Source: an uncultured Akkermansia sp.
Lineage (GTDB): Bacteria; Verrucomicrobiota; Verrucomicrobiia; Verrucomicrobiales; Akkermansiaceae
NCBI GenBank assembly: GCA_904501975.1
Contig: CAJGCZ010000016.1
Span: forward strand, 1-42,075
DNA length: 42,075 nucleotides
Direction: 5' to 3'
In this document: piece by piece, positions 17,743 to 26,122 of the stretch
Layout of the letters: each line of letters opens with the position of its first letter
Numbering within the stretch: the first letter of the stretch is position 1
Position numbers and translations under genes: made by a program
The notes under the pieces: model-generated
What the model was told of the DNA's origin: nothing
Database searches by the model: none
The model's input: the letters and a program-made list of their open reading frames with translations, nothing else

Positions 17743-19068
17743 ATGCACAGCTCCGAAACCATAGCCGCCATAGCCACACCGCCGGGGAGCGGTGCCATAG
17801 CCGTTATTCGCATGAGCGGGCCGCAAGCCGCAGAGGTATTGCAGGCCTGTACCGGTAAGATAACGGAACCACGGCGCGCCACCCTCGCGTACGTGCGCGA
17901 TGCGCAGGCGCGTGTCATAGATGAGGTAGTAGTCACCCGCTTTGTGGGGCCCGCCAGTTATACCGGTGAAGATGTTGTGGAGCTTTCTTGCCACGGCGGC
18001 ATGTTGGTGACTCGCCGTGTATTGGAGCGCTTATTACAATGCGGAGCACGCCCGGCCGAAGCCGGAGAGTTTACCCGTCGCGCTTTTGAAAACGGGCGCA
18101 TGGACTTGACCCGCGCCGAAGCCGTGATGGATGTCATCAATGCCGGCAGCGATTTAGCCCTGCGTGCCGCCCAAAACCAGTTGCATGGTGCCATCTTTCG
18201 CAAGGTGGAGGCGGCGGTGGATAGGCTTATCTCCGTAGCTGCGCATGTGGAGGCCTACATCGACTTTCCGGAGGAAGATATAGCCCCGGATACCACCCAA
18301 GAGCTGGTGGCTGCGGTGGATGGAGTTGCCGCCGAGTTGCGCGCTCTTTTAGCCACGGCAGATGAGGGGCGCCTGCTGCGCGAGGGCGTGCGAACAGCCA
18401 TCATCGGTGCTCCCAATGTGGGCAAATCCAGCTTGCTTAATATGCTGCTGGGCTACGAGCGAGCCATTGTCAGCGATACTGCCGGCACCACCCGCGACAC
18501 CATCGAAGAAAGCGTTAGCCTAGGCGGCTTGCGTTTGCGCCTTATTGATACCGCCGGATTGCATGAAAGTGCCGATGCCATTGAGTGTGCCGGTATGGAG
18601 CGCAGTCGCCGTGCCGGAGCAGAGGCCGACCTCATTTTGGAAGTGGCAGATGCCACCTTGCCTCCTGCCCGGGCCAATCTGCCGGAAACGGCAGCCAAGC
18701 ACATGCTGCTGCTCAATAAGTGCGACCTTGCGGAGCACCCGGGCTGGGGAGACGTGCCGGCGCTGCGAATCTCCTGCCACACAGGGCAGGGGCATGAGCA
18801 ATTGGCAGAGGCCATTACCGAGCTTTTCCTGCACCGCAGCGGCGAGCTGGATTCTCTGGCGGCTATCAACACCCGCCACCGCTATGCCTTGCAGCAAGCG
18901 CTGGAGTACCTGGCCGCCGCTCGCGAGGGGCTTACCTCCGGTATCTCTCCCGAGCTGATGGATATCGACCTCCGCGCTGCACTGGATGCCTTGGGCTCTA
19001 TTTCCGGCAGAGTGGATACGGAGGATATTCTCACCCGCGTGTTTGCCACCTTCTGCTTAGGTAAATAA
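17743..19068 (+). CDS. mnmE: tRNA modification GTPase MnmE
   Basis: With MnmG this GTPase makes the 5-carboxymethylaminomethyl (or aminomethyl) modification on wobble uridine of certain tRNAs. From the ATG at 17743, which has a GGGGG stretch 7 nt upstream, the protein is 441 aa; the open frame starts at 17650 but MHSSETIAAIATPPGSGA is the standard N-terminus. It has a tetrahydrofolate-binding N-domain and helical domain. An inserted G domain carries GAPNVGKSS, GTTRDTIEE, DTAGLHE and NKCD, and the C-terminus FATFCLGK holds the conserved catalytic cysteine. It lies 17 bp upstream of the helicase gene on the same strand. A TATAAT at 17574-17579 is a possible -10. Confidence 0.95.
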   Translation: MHSSETIAAIATPPGSGAIAVIRMSGPQAAEVLQACTGKITEPRRATLAYVRDAQARVIDEVVVTRFVGPASYTGEDVVELSCHGGMLVTRRVLERLLQCGARPAEAGEFTRRAFENGRMDLTRAEAVMDVINAGSDLALRAAQNQLHGAIFRKVEAAVDRLISVAAHVEAYIDFPEEDIAPDTTQELVAAVDGVAAELRALLATADEGRLLREGVRTAIIGAPNVGKSSLLNMLLGYERAIVSDTAGTTRDTIEESVSLGGLRLRLIDTAGLHESADAIECAGMERSRRAGAEADLILEVADATLPPARANLPETAAKHMLLLNKCDLAEHPGWGDVPALRISCHTGQGHEQLAEAITELFLHRSGELDSLAAINTRHRYALQQALEYLAAAREGLTSGISPELMDIDLRAALDALGSISGRVDTEDILTRVFATFCLGK

Positions 19069-19085
19069 ACGGTACCTGCCCGCAC

Positions 19086-21761
19086 ATGCAAATTAGCGTA
19101 GTACAGACGGAGCAAGGCTTGCGGATAACACCCGCCGGCTGTGCGCCGCGCTTGGAGCGAGCCTTTGCCGCCTCCGCCGGGCGTGGCATGCTCGATTTGC
19201 TGCGCTATGGATTACCCGTGGGAGCCACCCCGGACTTGGCGTGGCTGCGCGAGCGTGCCCGAGAGCGCATGATGGCCTATCTGCGTGCCTTGCGCCGTGG
19301 CGAGGAGGCACAGTCTGCTTTGTGTTTGTCCGGGGCGGCGCTGGTACGATTGTATGAAAGTTTGCCGCCCATTGAAGGGTTACCCATAGCCATGAGCCAT
19401 GTGGCGGCTTGGTTGGAGAGCCTGCACCCGGCTGTGGAATGGCTGGCCGGTAAAGAATGCTGCACGGTAGAGGAATGGCTGAGCCGCTTAGGCGAGGGCT
19501 GGCAGCAGCTGGGCATGCTCTGCTTTCATTTGGCAGAAAACGCCGGCGATGCCGCACAGGAGTCGCCCTTTGCCTTTTTAGCAACCTTTGTTCATAAGGT
19601 TGGGCAAGATGGGCGCGCCAAGCATGCGCCCTTAGGCATGGCCGCCCGCTTGTTGGCGGGCGATAGTCCTGCTCTGTTGGCACTGCTGCGCCCGCTCAAG
19701 CAGGTGGCTGCGCAGGATGCTTTTTTGGCAGAGCTCATCAACTCGCAGGCCGTCTATAAACCATGTGGCTGGGCGCCCCGGCAAACGTACCGCTTCTTGG
19801 AAGCCATGCCCCTGCTGGAAGCTGCGGGTATTGAAACGCGCATGGTGAATTTGTGGAAGAATCGTCCGCCGCGTGTTGAGCTCGAGGTGCAGCTTGACAC
19901 CGCAGAGGGTGGGGCCGGTGGCGGCAAGGCAGATGCTTCACCCTCCGTCAACATCAACTCCCTCTTATATTTTTACCCGCGCGTGGTGCTGGGGGATTAT
20001 CAACTGACCGACGAAGAATTGCAGCAGTTGTTGGCGATGGATGACGATGGGCTCGTGCGATTTCGTGGCGAGTGGATTCGCTTGGATGCCGAGAAGTTGC
20101 AGAAACTCATGGATAGTTGGCGGCAGGCTGCACGCATGGCCGCCGGCGGTATCCCCTTGCTCGTGGGGCTGCGTTATCTCTTAGGTAAGCGCCACGATGC
20201 TCTGCCCGATTTGCCGCCGGAGGAGGACGGCATGCGCCTTGCCTTGAGTGCGCGCCTGGCCTTGGCTTTGTCCAATTTGCAATTTGGGCAAGAGGCGCCC
20301 GATTTGTCGCCTTCGTTGCAGAAAACGCTGCGCCATTACCAGCACGAGGGTGTACGCTTTCTGTTGAATGTAACAGAGGCGGGTTTTGGTGCCTGTTTGG
20401 CAGATGATATGGGCTTGGGCAAAACGCTCCAAGTTATCAGTTGGCTGGTGCATTTGTCTCGCCGGGGTGTTTTGGGGGAGGGCAAGGGCTGTGCTTTAAT
20501 TATTGCCCCGGCATCGCTACTCTCCAACTGGCAAGAGGAGCTCCGCCGCTTTGCGCCTGAGTTGCAAGTAACCATGCTGCACCCCTATGCCTTGGGGAGA
20601 GAAGGCGAGAATTATTTGCGTACCAACCCTGCCTGGCTCATGCGTCGCTCGCATGTGGCGCTCACCACGTATGGCATTGCCACGCGTAACGAGCTGCTGA
20701 CCGCTGTGGAATATCCGGCCTTGGTTTTGGATGAAGCTCAAGCCATCAAGAATGCGGATTCGCAACGCGCCCGTGCTGTATCTCGGTTGAGCAGTGCACG
20801 CCGCGTTGCCATCACCGGTACCCCGGTAGAGAATTCTCTGGCAGAGCTCCGTAGCCTTTTCGAGTTTCTGAATCCCGGCTTGTTGGGCAATGAAAAAGAA
20901 TTCAACGCCATGGTGCGCGATATGGGAAGTGATTACACCCCCTTGCGCCGCATGGTGCGCCCCTTCATGCTGCGTCGCCTCAAGAGCGACCCCGCCTTGT
21001 TGCCTGAGCTGCCGCCTAAAACCGAGCAAGCTGCCTACTGTCTGCTCACCCCGGAGCAAACGCGTTTGTATGCGCACGAGGTGGAAACGCTGCGCGCCGT
21101 TATTGCTGAGCCTGATCCCAAAGTGCGCCTCACGCTGGTGCTGCCCATCTTGGGGCGCCTGAAACAAATTTGCAACCACCCCACGCAGTATGTGGGTGAG
21201 GGATGGTACGACCCGGTGGAAAGCGGAAAATTCATCCGCCTAGGGCACCTCGCTCGTCAAATTGCACGGGCAGGGGATTGTTGCTTGGTCTTCTCCCAAT
21301 ACCGCAGTATGATAGAACCGCTGCATGAGTATTTGGCAGAGATATTCCGCGCTCCCGGCCTGATGCTGCACGGCGGCACTCCCATTGGGGAGCGTAAACA
21401 ATTAGTCGAGCAATTTCAGGCAGAGGGTGGCCCCCGCTTCTTTGTGCTTTCGTTGAAAGCTGCGGGAACCGGGCTTACTCTTACCCGTGCCCGCCATGTT
21501 ATTCACTTCGACCGCTGGTGGAATCCGGCGGTGGAAAATCAGGCCAGCGACCGCGCCTACCGCATCGGTCAAAAGAATCCCGTTATCATTCACCCACTCA
21601 TCTGCCGCGGTACCATCGAGGAGAATATCCACAACATGATTATGCGCAAAAGTGCCATGGCCGATTCCCTACTCAGCGGCGGGCTGGAGAAGCTTTTGCT
21701 GCATCTCAGCCCCCAAGAGCTGCTCTCCTTGGTCAGCGGCGAGGCTCCTACAGAAGAGTAA
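19086..21761 (+). CDS. SNF2-family DEAD/DEAH-box ATPase/helicase
   Basis: The 891-aa protein belongs to the bacterial SNF2/HepA-like helicases, ATP-driven translocases on duplex DNA that remodel protein-DNA or polymerase complexes. The ATPase core starts at about residue 415: ADDMGLGKTLQ (motif I), LVLDEAQAIKN (motif II, DEAQ), AITGTPVENSLAELRSLFEF (motif III), then a C-terminal helicase lobe with HGGTPIGERKQLVEQF and ASDRAYRIGQKNPV (motif VI). The approximately 400-residue N-terminal part is not recognised. It follows mnmE closely and is probably in one transcript. The biological role in this organism is unknown. The start at 19086 is the first ATG of the frame and lies just after the mnmE stop. 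Confidence 0.9.
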   Translation: MQISVVQTEQGLRITPAGCAPRLERAFAASAGRGMLDLLRYGLPVGATPDLAWLRERARERMMAYLRALRRGEEAQSALCLSGAALVRLYESLPPIEGLPIAMSHVAAWLESLHPAVEWLAGKECCTVEEWLSRLGEGWQQLGMLCFHLAENAGDAAQESPFAFLATFVHKVGQDGRAKHAPLGMAARLLAGDSPALLALLRPLKQVAAQDAFLAELINSQAVYKPCGWAPRQTYRFLEAMPLLEAAGIETRMVNLWKNRPPRVELEVQLDTAEGGAGGGKADASPSVNINSLLYFYPRVVLGDYQLTDEELQQLLAMDDDGLVRFRGEWIRLDAEKLQKLMDSWRQAARMAAGGIPLLVGLRYLLGKRHDALPDLPPEEDGMRLALSARLALALSNLQFGQEAPDLSPSLQKTLRHYQHEGVRFLLNVTEAGFGACLADDMGLGKTLQVISWLVHLSRRGVLGEGKGCALIIAPASLLSNWQEELRRFAPELQVTMLHPYALGREGENYLRTNPAWLMRRSHVALTTYGIATRNELLTAVEYPALVLDEAQAIKNADSQRARAVSRLSSARRVAITGTPVENSLAELRSLFEFLNPGLLGNEKEFNAMVRDMGSDYTPLRRMVRPFMLRRLKSDPALLPELPPKTEQAAYCLLTPEQTRLYAHEVETLRAVIAEPDPKVRLTLVLPILGRLKQICNHPTQYVGEGWYDPVESGKFIRLGHLARQIARAGDCCLVFSQYRSMIEPLHEYLAEIFRAPGLMLHGGTPIGERKQLVEQFQAEGGPRFFVLSLKAAGTGLTLTRARHVIHFDRWWNPAVENQASDRAYRIGQKNPVIIHPLICRGTIEENIHNMIMRKSAMADSLLSGGLEKLLLHLSPQELLSLVSGEAPTEE

Positions 21762-21762
21762 A

Positions 21763-21800
21763 AGTCCACCCGCGCAGAAAAAAGCCGCGCGGGTGGGACT
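21763..21800. terminator. Hairpin between convergent genes
   Basis: AGTCCACCCGCGC pairs with GCGCGGGTGGGACT (one bulge) around an A-rich loop. It sits between the helicase stop and the stop of the minus-strand gene at 21829 and could serve both, but it lacks an obvious T tail. Confidence 0.5.
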
Positions 21801-21828
21801 CTATCGTATTGCGGATTTACCCGATGGT

Positions 21829-23388
21829 TTACTGTTGTGGCTGTATGCCTCTGTGCTGTAGTTCTTCTTTAAGTACGCGCAGTGCCTCTTCTTGTGTATA
21901 GGCATCCGCCGCGCTTTTCATATCATCGGCGAGGGTATCTTGCACCCAACGCGGTTTGTCGGAGGTCAGAAACTCATGCAAGGAGGTGCGGATGCAGGGG
22001 GAGTATAGGTGTGGTACTTCCGGCTGCCTCATATCACTATGGCACATGCGTTGGAGCACGAGTGCGAAGTTCATGTAGCGGAAGTGGCTCGGCCTGCCTA
22101 CGGAGCAGAGGGATTGCGAGAGGTAATTGCCCTCCTTGGTGCAGATAAGCTCGGTTTGGCGGGGCGGGGTGCTGTGTTTCTCCGGTTCCTTTTCATCCCA
22201 ACTATCGAATGAATCCCAGATGACGAGGCGGGCGTAATCCTCATGCAACTCTAATTGACGCCAGATGCGGTGTAACCCACCGATACGCGCTCCCCGGAAG
22301 TGCATGTCTCCCTCCCAGCTATCTTCCGCAGAGGTATAGTCGTCTTTTCTCACGGCGGCCCAGATGGGGTGAATAAGAGCCACCCACGCATATCGGTCGT
22401 TGTTGATGGTGTAACAATAGTTTCCCTTGTGGTCGAAAATGAAGGTGACGGGGTTGCTCGGAGCTTCCTCACCATAACACAGCGGAGCGTGGTAGTGTAG
22501 GAGGTATTCCGGCTCCGGCCCTCCAAATAGGTCATGCAACTTAACCTGCAGCTCGCCGCCGATGGTTTCGCCTGTAAGCTCCGGATCAAGAGAGCTCTGC
22601 TCCCCGAATCCGAAATGGAATTCAGAATTCAATAAGTGTTGCAGCAGTGCCGTTGGTGCGGATTTGAGGGTTGGCAGCGGCAGCTCTCCCTCCGGTATGT
22701 CAATGGTGATAATCTCGATGCTCTTCGGTTTGGTAATGTCGTTGTAATGTTTGAGGCGCGTCGGGAAGAGCGGGGCAGGTATTTCCGTATCCGAGGGTGC
22801 GTTTTTAATTCCCAAATGCTCGTTCAGCTTGGTCAGCGCTTCATGGGGAGTGAGGTATCGACTGTATTCGATGCCTTTTTCTGTGTTATCCCGGTAGCCT
22901 TCGTGCTCCACTTCTGTTAACCATCGGGGCGAGTCCGTGCTCAACAGCTCATGCAGCGTGGTGAGGTATTGTGTAATAACCTGCTTCTTTTGCCGTGCAG
23001 CCTGGTGTACTTGCTGATTCGGAAGTGTAGCGCAGTATTGCATGTTGCTGTCATATATAAGCCAGTGGCGAGGCTGTTCTTCCAGGGTGTGCAGCAGTCC
23101 GTATTCCGGCTGCTCATCCCCCAGCACATCGGCTTGAAACATAATAATTCGCCCGCCTGGAGGGGTGCCGTCCCTGTCGTAATTGTAGCGCCACTTATAG
23201 GGGAATTTTGCGCTTTTGTAGTGGAGCAAATTCGGGTCATTATCATGGCATTTTATCGTAATGCTGCGCACATGCCACAGGAAGGAATCCGGCATGTCGC
23301 CCAGATTCAGCGTCGGTGCATCGCTTGCTCCGGCGGAACTCGTTACAGCTGCCGCCAGCAGGGTAGTGAGAAAATGGGGAAATTTCAT
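21829..23388 (-). CDS. Secreted protein with internal duplication, unknown
   Basis: The 519-aa protein has an ATG at 23388 and a signal peptide (MKFPHFLTTLLAAAVTSSAGA). Two halves resemble each other. LHELLSTDSPRWLTEV...LTPHEALTKLNEHLGI (about residues 145-200) matches LHEFLTSDKPRWVQDT...YTQEEALRVLKEELQHRGI at the C-terminus. Likewise, GDEQPEYGLLHTLEE...YDSNMQYCATL resembles GGPEPEYLLHYHAPL...FDHKGNYCYTI. Each half seems to consist of a beta-rich part and a helical PRW/EAL terminal part. No catalytic motif is recognised, and there is no family I can name. It is transcribed convergently to the helicase and lies downstream of the defence operon, separated from it by 150 bp. Confidence 0.75.
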   Translation of the reverse strand: MKFPHFLTTLLAAAVTSSAGASDAPTLNLGDMPDSFLWHVRSITIKCHDNDPNLLHYKSAKFPYKWRYNYDRDGTPPGGRIIMFQADVLGDEQPEYGLLHTLEEQPRHWLIYDSNMQYCATLPNQQVHQAARQKKQVITQYLTTLHELLSTDSPRWLTEVEHEGYRDNTEKGIEYSRYLTPHEALTKLNEHLGIKNAPSDTEIPAPLFPTRLKHYNDITKPKSIEIITIDIPEGELPLPTLKSAPTALLQHLLNSEFHFGFGEQSSLDPELTGETIGGELQVKLHDLFGGPEPEYLLHYHAPLCYGEEAPSNPVTFIFDHKGNYCYTINNDRYAWVALIHPIWAAVRKDDYTSAEDSWEGDMHFRGARIGGLHRIWRQLELHEDYARLVIWDSFDSWDEKEPEKHSTPPRQTELICTKEGNYLSQSLCSVGRPSHFRYMNFALVLQRMCHSDMRQPEVPHLYSPCIRTSLHEFLTSDKPRWVQDTLADDMKSAADAYTQEEALRVLKEELQHRGIQPQQ

Positions 23389-23473
23389 ATCGGGGAACGA
23401 AGTTTGGTTCGCCCTGTATTATGGTAAAAAATAGCAGTTTTGCAAGCAGAAAAACAGGAATTCTTTTGCTCTG

Positions 23474-23512
23474 AACTTGTACGGTTACTTGTACGGTTAC
23501 TTGTACGGTGGC
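23474..23512 (-). repeat. Triple 12-bp repeat encoding TVQV, downstream of Fic
   Basis: Three tandem copies of ACTTGTACGGTT read on the minus strand as ACC GTA CAA GTA repeats, translating to (TVQV)3. A matching EQVTVQVP segment is inside the Fic gene (23826-23850). The array lies 27 bp past the Fic stop in an open stretch, so it is probably a remnant of a longer repeat-bearing Fic tail or of another such gene. Confidence 0.6.
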
Positions 23513-23538
23513 GTCGTTCTCCGGGATTGTCGTAGGGA

Positions 23539-24678
23539 TTAATCAGAGGTGATTTTGGCAGCCAAGTAACTGTTGTGTAAAAGATTTCCCTTGATGGTTA
23601 GTAGGTATTTTTGGCGCGGGTGATTCGGTTTATCTTCGTGAAGAAGTTTGACGATGCCTTCTGATATTGCAGGTTTTATGTAGTTTTCTACAAAGGAAGG
23701 TCTATGCTTGATTTTGCATAAAGTCATCAATGTGCGCAAGGAATAGGCCTGCGTATCCATGAGGGTGATTAACTTCCTGATGGGCTCGGAATATGGCTCT
23801 GTTATTTCTGCCGATGAAATTGATGGAACTTGTACGGTAACTTGTTCGGTGGGGGGAGTGTTCGCCGCCGGGATGATGAGATAACGATTCTTCAATTCGT
23901 GTTTCTCTCCCATCATGACATTACGCAGAAATCGGACTAGAAATTCCGGTTGCTTGTTAATCTTCTGATGGGCGTTTCGGTAATTTGCTCGCACCAAGGC
24001 GTTTCTGAAATACCACGAATGCTGAGCAAAAGGGGTATTGTCAACCGCAAATCCCATGTATCGGAGGTATTTAATGAGGAATACTGCAGTTGTTCTAGTG
24101 TTGCCTTCTCGGAAAGGATGAATTTGCCAAAGCCCGGAAATGAATTGAGCAATGTGGGGTACGGCTTGTTCCATTGTCATGGCGTCGTAATCACATTTTA
24201 ATTCCTGTTCTATATCCCAAACTAAGGATTCCAGGATTGCCGGAGCCGGTGTATATATAACAGTATCACCTCTGAGTACCCATTCTTTTTTGGAAATATC
24301 TACCTCGCGAAATTGTCCGCAAAACTCGTAAACACCTTCAAAAATTCTTCGATGAATTTCGGCGACAATAGCGGGCATTAATTTGAAAGTCTCTTCGCCC
24401 AGTAGCTTGGCTATGTTGGCAGCCACCTTATCCGCCACTTGTTCATCATTTTCCTGAGCAGTGCGGATTTCGCGACTTTCATAGTATTCATGAATCAACT
24501 GACGTGCTTCGTCAATACTGATGTCGCCATCAATATTGCGGCGTGCTGTTTGCATGAGAAAGTCGGATGTTTTTAGCCCATCCACCGCTTGAAGTCCGAT
24601 GGCTGTTTGCCATGCGTACAAGCGCTTCCCTTGGGTATCGGGCTCTTTCTCTATGTCGTATTCTCCGTATTCCGTCAT
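23539..24678 (-). CDS. Fic-domain protein
   Basis: Fic enzymes usually transfer AMP from ATP onto target hydroxyls, often as toxins or regulators. The 379-aa protein starts at the ATG at 24678 with a GGAG site 6 nt upstream. The Fic motif HPFREGNTR is at residues 187-195 with catalytic His187 and all key residues intact; the flap region KKEWVLRGDTVIY precedes it. Residues 40-75 form a helical segment (ISIDEARQLIHEYYES) resembling the fused antitoxin-type N-terminus of some Fic proteins. After the Fic core (about residue 245), a linker with a TVQV repeat leads to a winged-helix-like C-terminus (PSFVENYIKPAISEG). It follows the TIR gene by 47 bp on the same strand, so is likely co-transcribed with the TIR/SLOG operon. 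Whether it takes part in that system is inference. Confidence 0.9.
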   Translation of the reverse strand: MTEYGEYDIEKEPDTQGKRLYAWQTAIGLQAVDGLKTSDFLMQTARRNIDGDISIDEARQLIHEYYESREIRTAQENDEQVADKVAANIAKLLGEETFKLMPAIVAEIHRRIFEGVYEFCGQFREVDISKKEWVLRGDTVIYTPAPAILESLVWDIEQELKCDYDAMTMEQAVPHIAQFISGLWQIHPFREGNTRTTAVFLIKYLRYMGFAVDNTPFAQHSWYFRNALVRANYRNAHQKINKQPEFLVRFLRNVMMGEKHELKNRYLIIPAANTPPTEQVTVQVPSISSAEITEPYSEPIRKLITLMDTQAYSLRTLMTLCKIKHRPSFVENYIKPAISEGIVKLLHEDKPNHPRQKYLLTIKGNLLHNSYLAAKITSD

Positions 24679-24725
24679 ATTGTCTCCACTCTTTTACCAC
24701 AATTTTTTTCTTCGGACAAGTGGAT

Positions 24726-26069
24726 TTAACTTGGAGGCAAATTGTTTGAAATTGTCTCAAAGTGATAGTTCCCTTTCATATCGTCCGGCAATTCCGCATG
24801 GGGAGAACATCTGATAGGATACATAGATAGTGTTGCATTTTCTTTCTTTTGTGGATAGGCCAAGGAAAGAGCTTGTGTGCGTTCTTTTGTTACATAGTCG
24901 CTTGCAGCTGCGTTCTTAGACCAGCATAATATAAATAGGTCCGCTGAATTGATGTAATCTCTTATTTTTTCAGGATAAATGTCTCCGGCTTTGAGATATT
25001 CGCGGTCAAAGAAATGATCAATTCCCGCTACTTTTAATCCACGCGCCAGAAAATTCACTCTGTCTTCGTCTAAGTGAGCATACGAAATGAAAATCTTTCT
25101 GTAGTTGCGGTTGATGACTTCTGCTACCTGATACCTAGGTTTGCGAACAATTTTGGTGATGAATTGCATTTCTCCAATGGGAATTTCGTTGACGGTGAGG
25201 ACGGTCTTGCAGTTCAGTTCTTTCACTTTGATATCACCCGGTACAAAGTAGGCAAAAGAGCACTTTGTAAACGAACCTTGCCAAATAATACTCTTTTTTT
25301 CCGAGTGTAATAACGATTCTCCATTGATGTTCAGGAGGATATCTACCTTATCTCCATGCTTCAGATGGCATTGTAGAGGAATGAAGACACGGCGCTCGGT
25401 CTCTTTTTGTGATTCTCGTGCTAATGATTGTACAAGGTCAGTTTCTTCCCAAAGGTGAAGATATACCTGCACAAGCATGTGGGATTTGTACCCTATTTCA
25501 GCCGGACAAAAAACGGAACTGAAGACTGGGTCTTTCTTATGGGCCCATCTTCTCAAACTATGAAGGATAACCTTACTGAATGAGTTAAATGCTCCTATTA
25601 TTAGCTTACTGAATGAGTTAAATGCTCTTATTATTAGTGCTCCCAAGGGGAGACGATCTTCTACAAATCCGGTGTCGCTGTAGTATTTCTTGAAAGCAAG
25701 AAGTCTCTTTAATGAGTGTTTTCTTTTGAATTCATGTGAGGGAGTGAGGTAACTGGTCGAATTACCAAAAGAATGTTCCTGATGGATGGAAATAGTAAAG
25801 GTGACTGATTTTTTATCTAGCTTTACCCGAAGAAACAACACGCTTCCGTCATGGAATCCAAGTTTAGTGAGAGGAGTATTGTATTTCGCTGCGGGAATTT
25901 GTTCGCTGTTTTCGTCCAATGAGCAGTACAGAATACAGAAACTTTGTGCTTTTATGTATCCCGCGCTAATCAGTTTATTTAATAATTTATTGGGAGTTAA
26001 TTGTCTAAAACTTTCGATTTTAATGTCGAATGAATTTCCCAAAGAAGAGGTGATGATTATTCTGCTCAT
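24726..26069 (-). CDS. Beta-grasp (ubiquitin-like) plus C-terminal TIR protein
   Basis: The 447-aa protein starts at the ATG at 26069 with a good AGAAAGG site 7 nt upstream. The C-terminal domain (about 325-440) is a TIR domain: KIFISYAHLDEDRV, then DREYLKAGD, SADLFILCWSKNAAASDY and the putative catalytic Glu396 in YVTKE. TIR domains of this kind usually consume NAD+ to kill the cell or produce a signal. Residues 1-84 look like a ubiquitin/YukD-type beta-grasp fold, with an LTPNKLLNKLI helix and an LGFHDGSVLFLRVKL final strand. Residues 180-310 form a conserved beta-rich domain (HMLVQVYLHLWEE, CHLKHGDKVDILLNI, EIPIGEMQFITKIV) that I have no name for. An 11-residue segment is tandemly duplicated at 150-170. 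It sits 53 bp after the SLOG-SLATT gene, so is operonic with it. Confidence 0.82.
   Translation of the reverse strand: MSRIIITSSLGNSFDIKIESFRQLTPNKLLNKLISAGYIKAQSFCILYCSLDENSEQIPAAKYNTPLTKLGFHDGSVLFLRVKLDKKSVTFTISIHQEHSFGNSTSYLTPSHEFKRKHSLKRLLAFKKYYSDTGFVEDRLPLGALIIRAFNSFSKLIIGAFNSFSKVILHSLRRWAHKKDPVFSSVFCPAEIGYKSHMLVQVYLHLWEETDLVQSLARESQKETERRVFIPLQCHLKHGDKVDILLNINGESLLHSEKKSIIWQGSFTKCSFAYFVPGDIKVKELNCKTVLTVNEIPIGEMQFITKIVRKPRYQVAEVINRNYRKIFISYAHLDEDRVNFLARGLKVAGIDHFFDREYLKAGDIYPEKIRDYINSADLFILCWSKNAAASDYVTKERTQALSLAYPQKKENATLSMYPIRCSPHAELPDDMKGNYHFETISNNLPPS
25572..25637 (-). repeat. 33-bp tandem duplication inside the TIR gene
   Basis: Two copies of a 33-bp unit (25572-25604, 25605-25637) differ at one base. 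In protein the duplication gives IIxAFNSFSK twice, in the linker between the beta-grasp and middle domains. Being a multiple of three, it keeps the frame. Confidence 0.9.
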
Positions 26070-26122
26070 AAATATACCTTTCTCATTAATATGTCGACAA
26101 CGAGTTTTAGTGCATAGTTATA

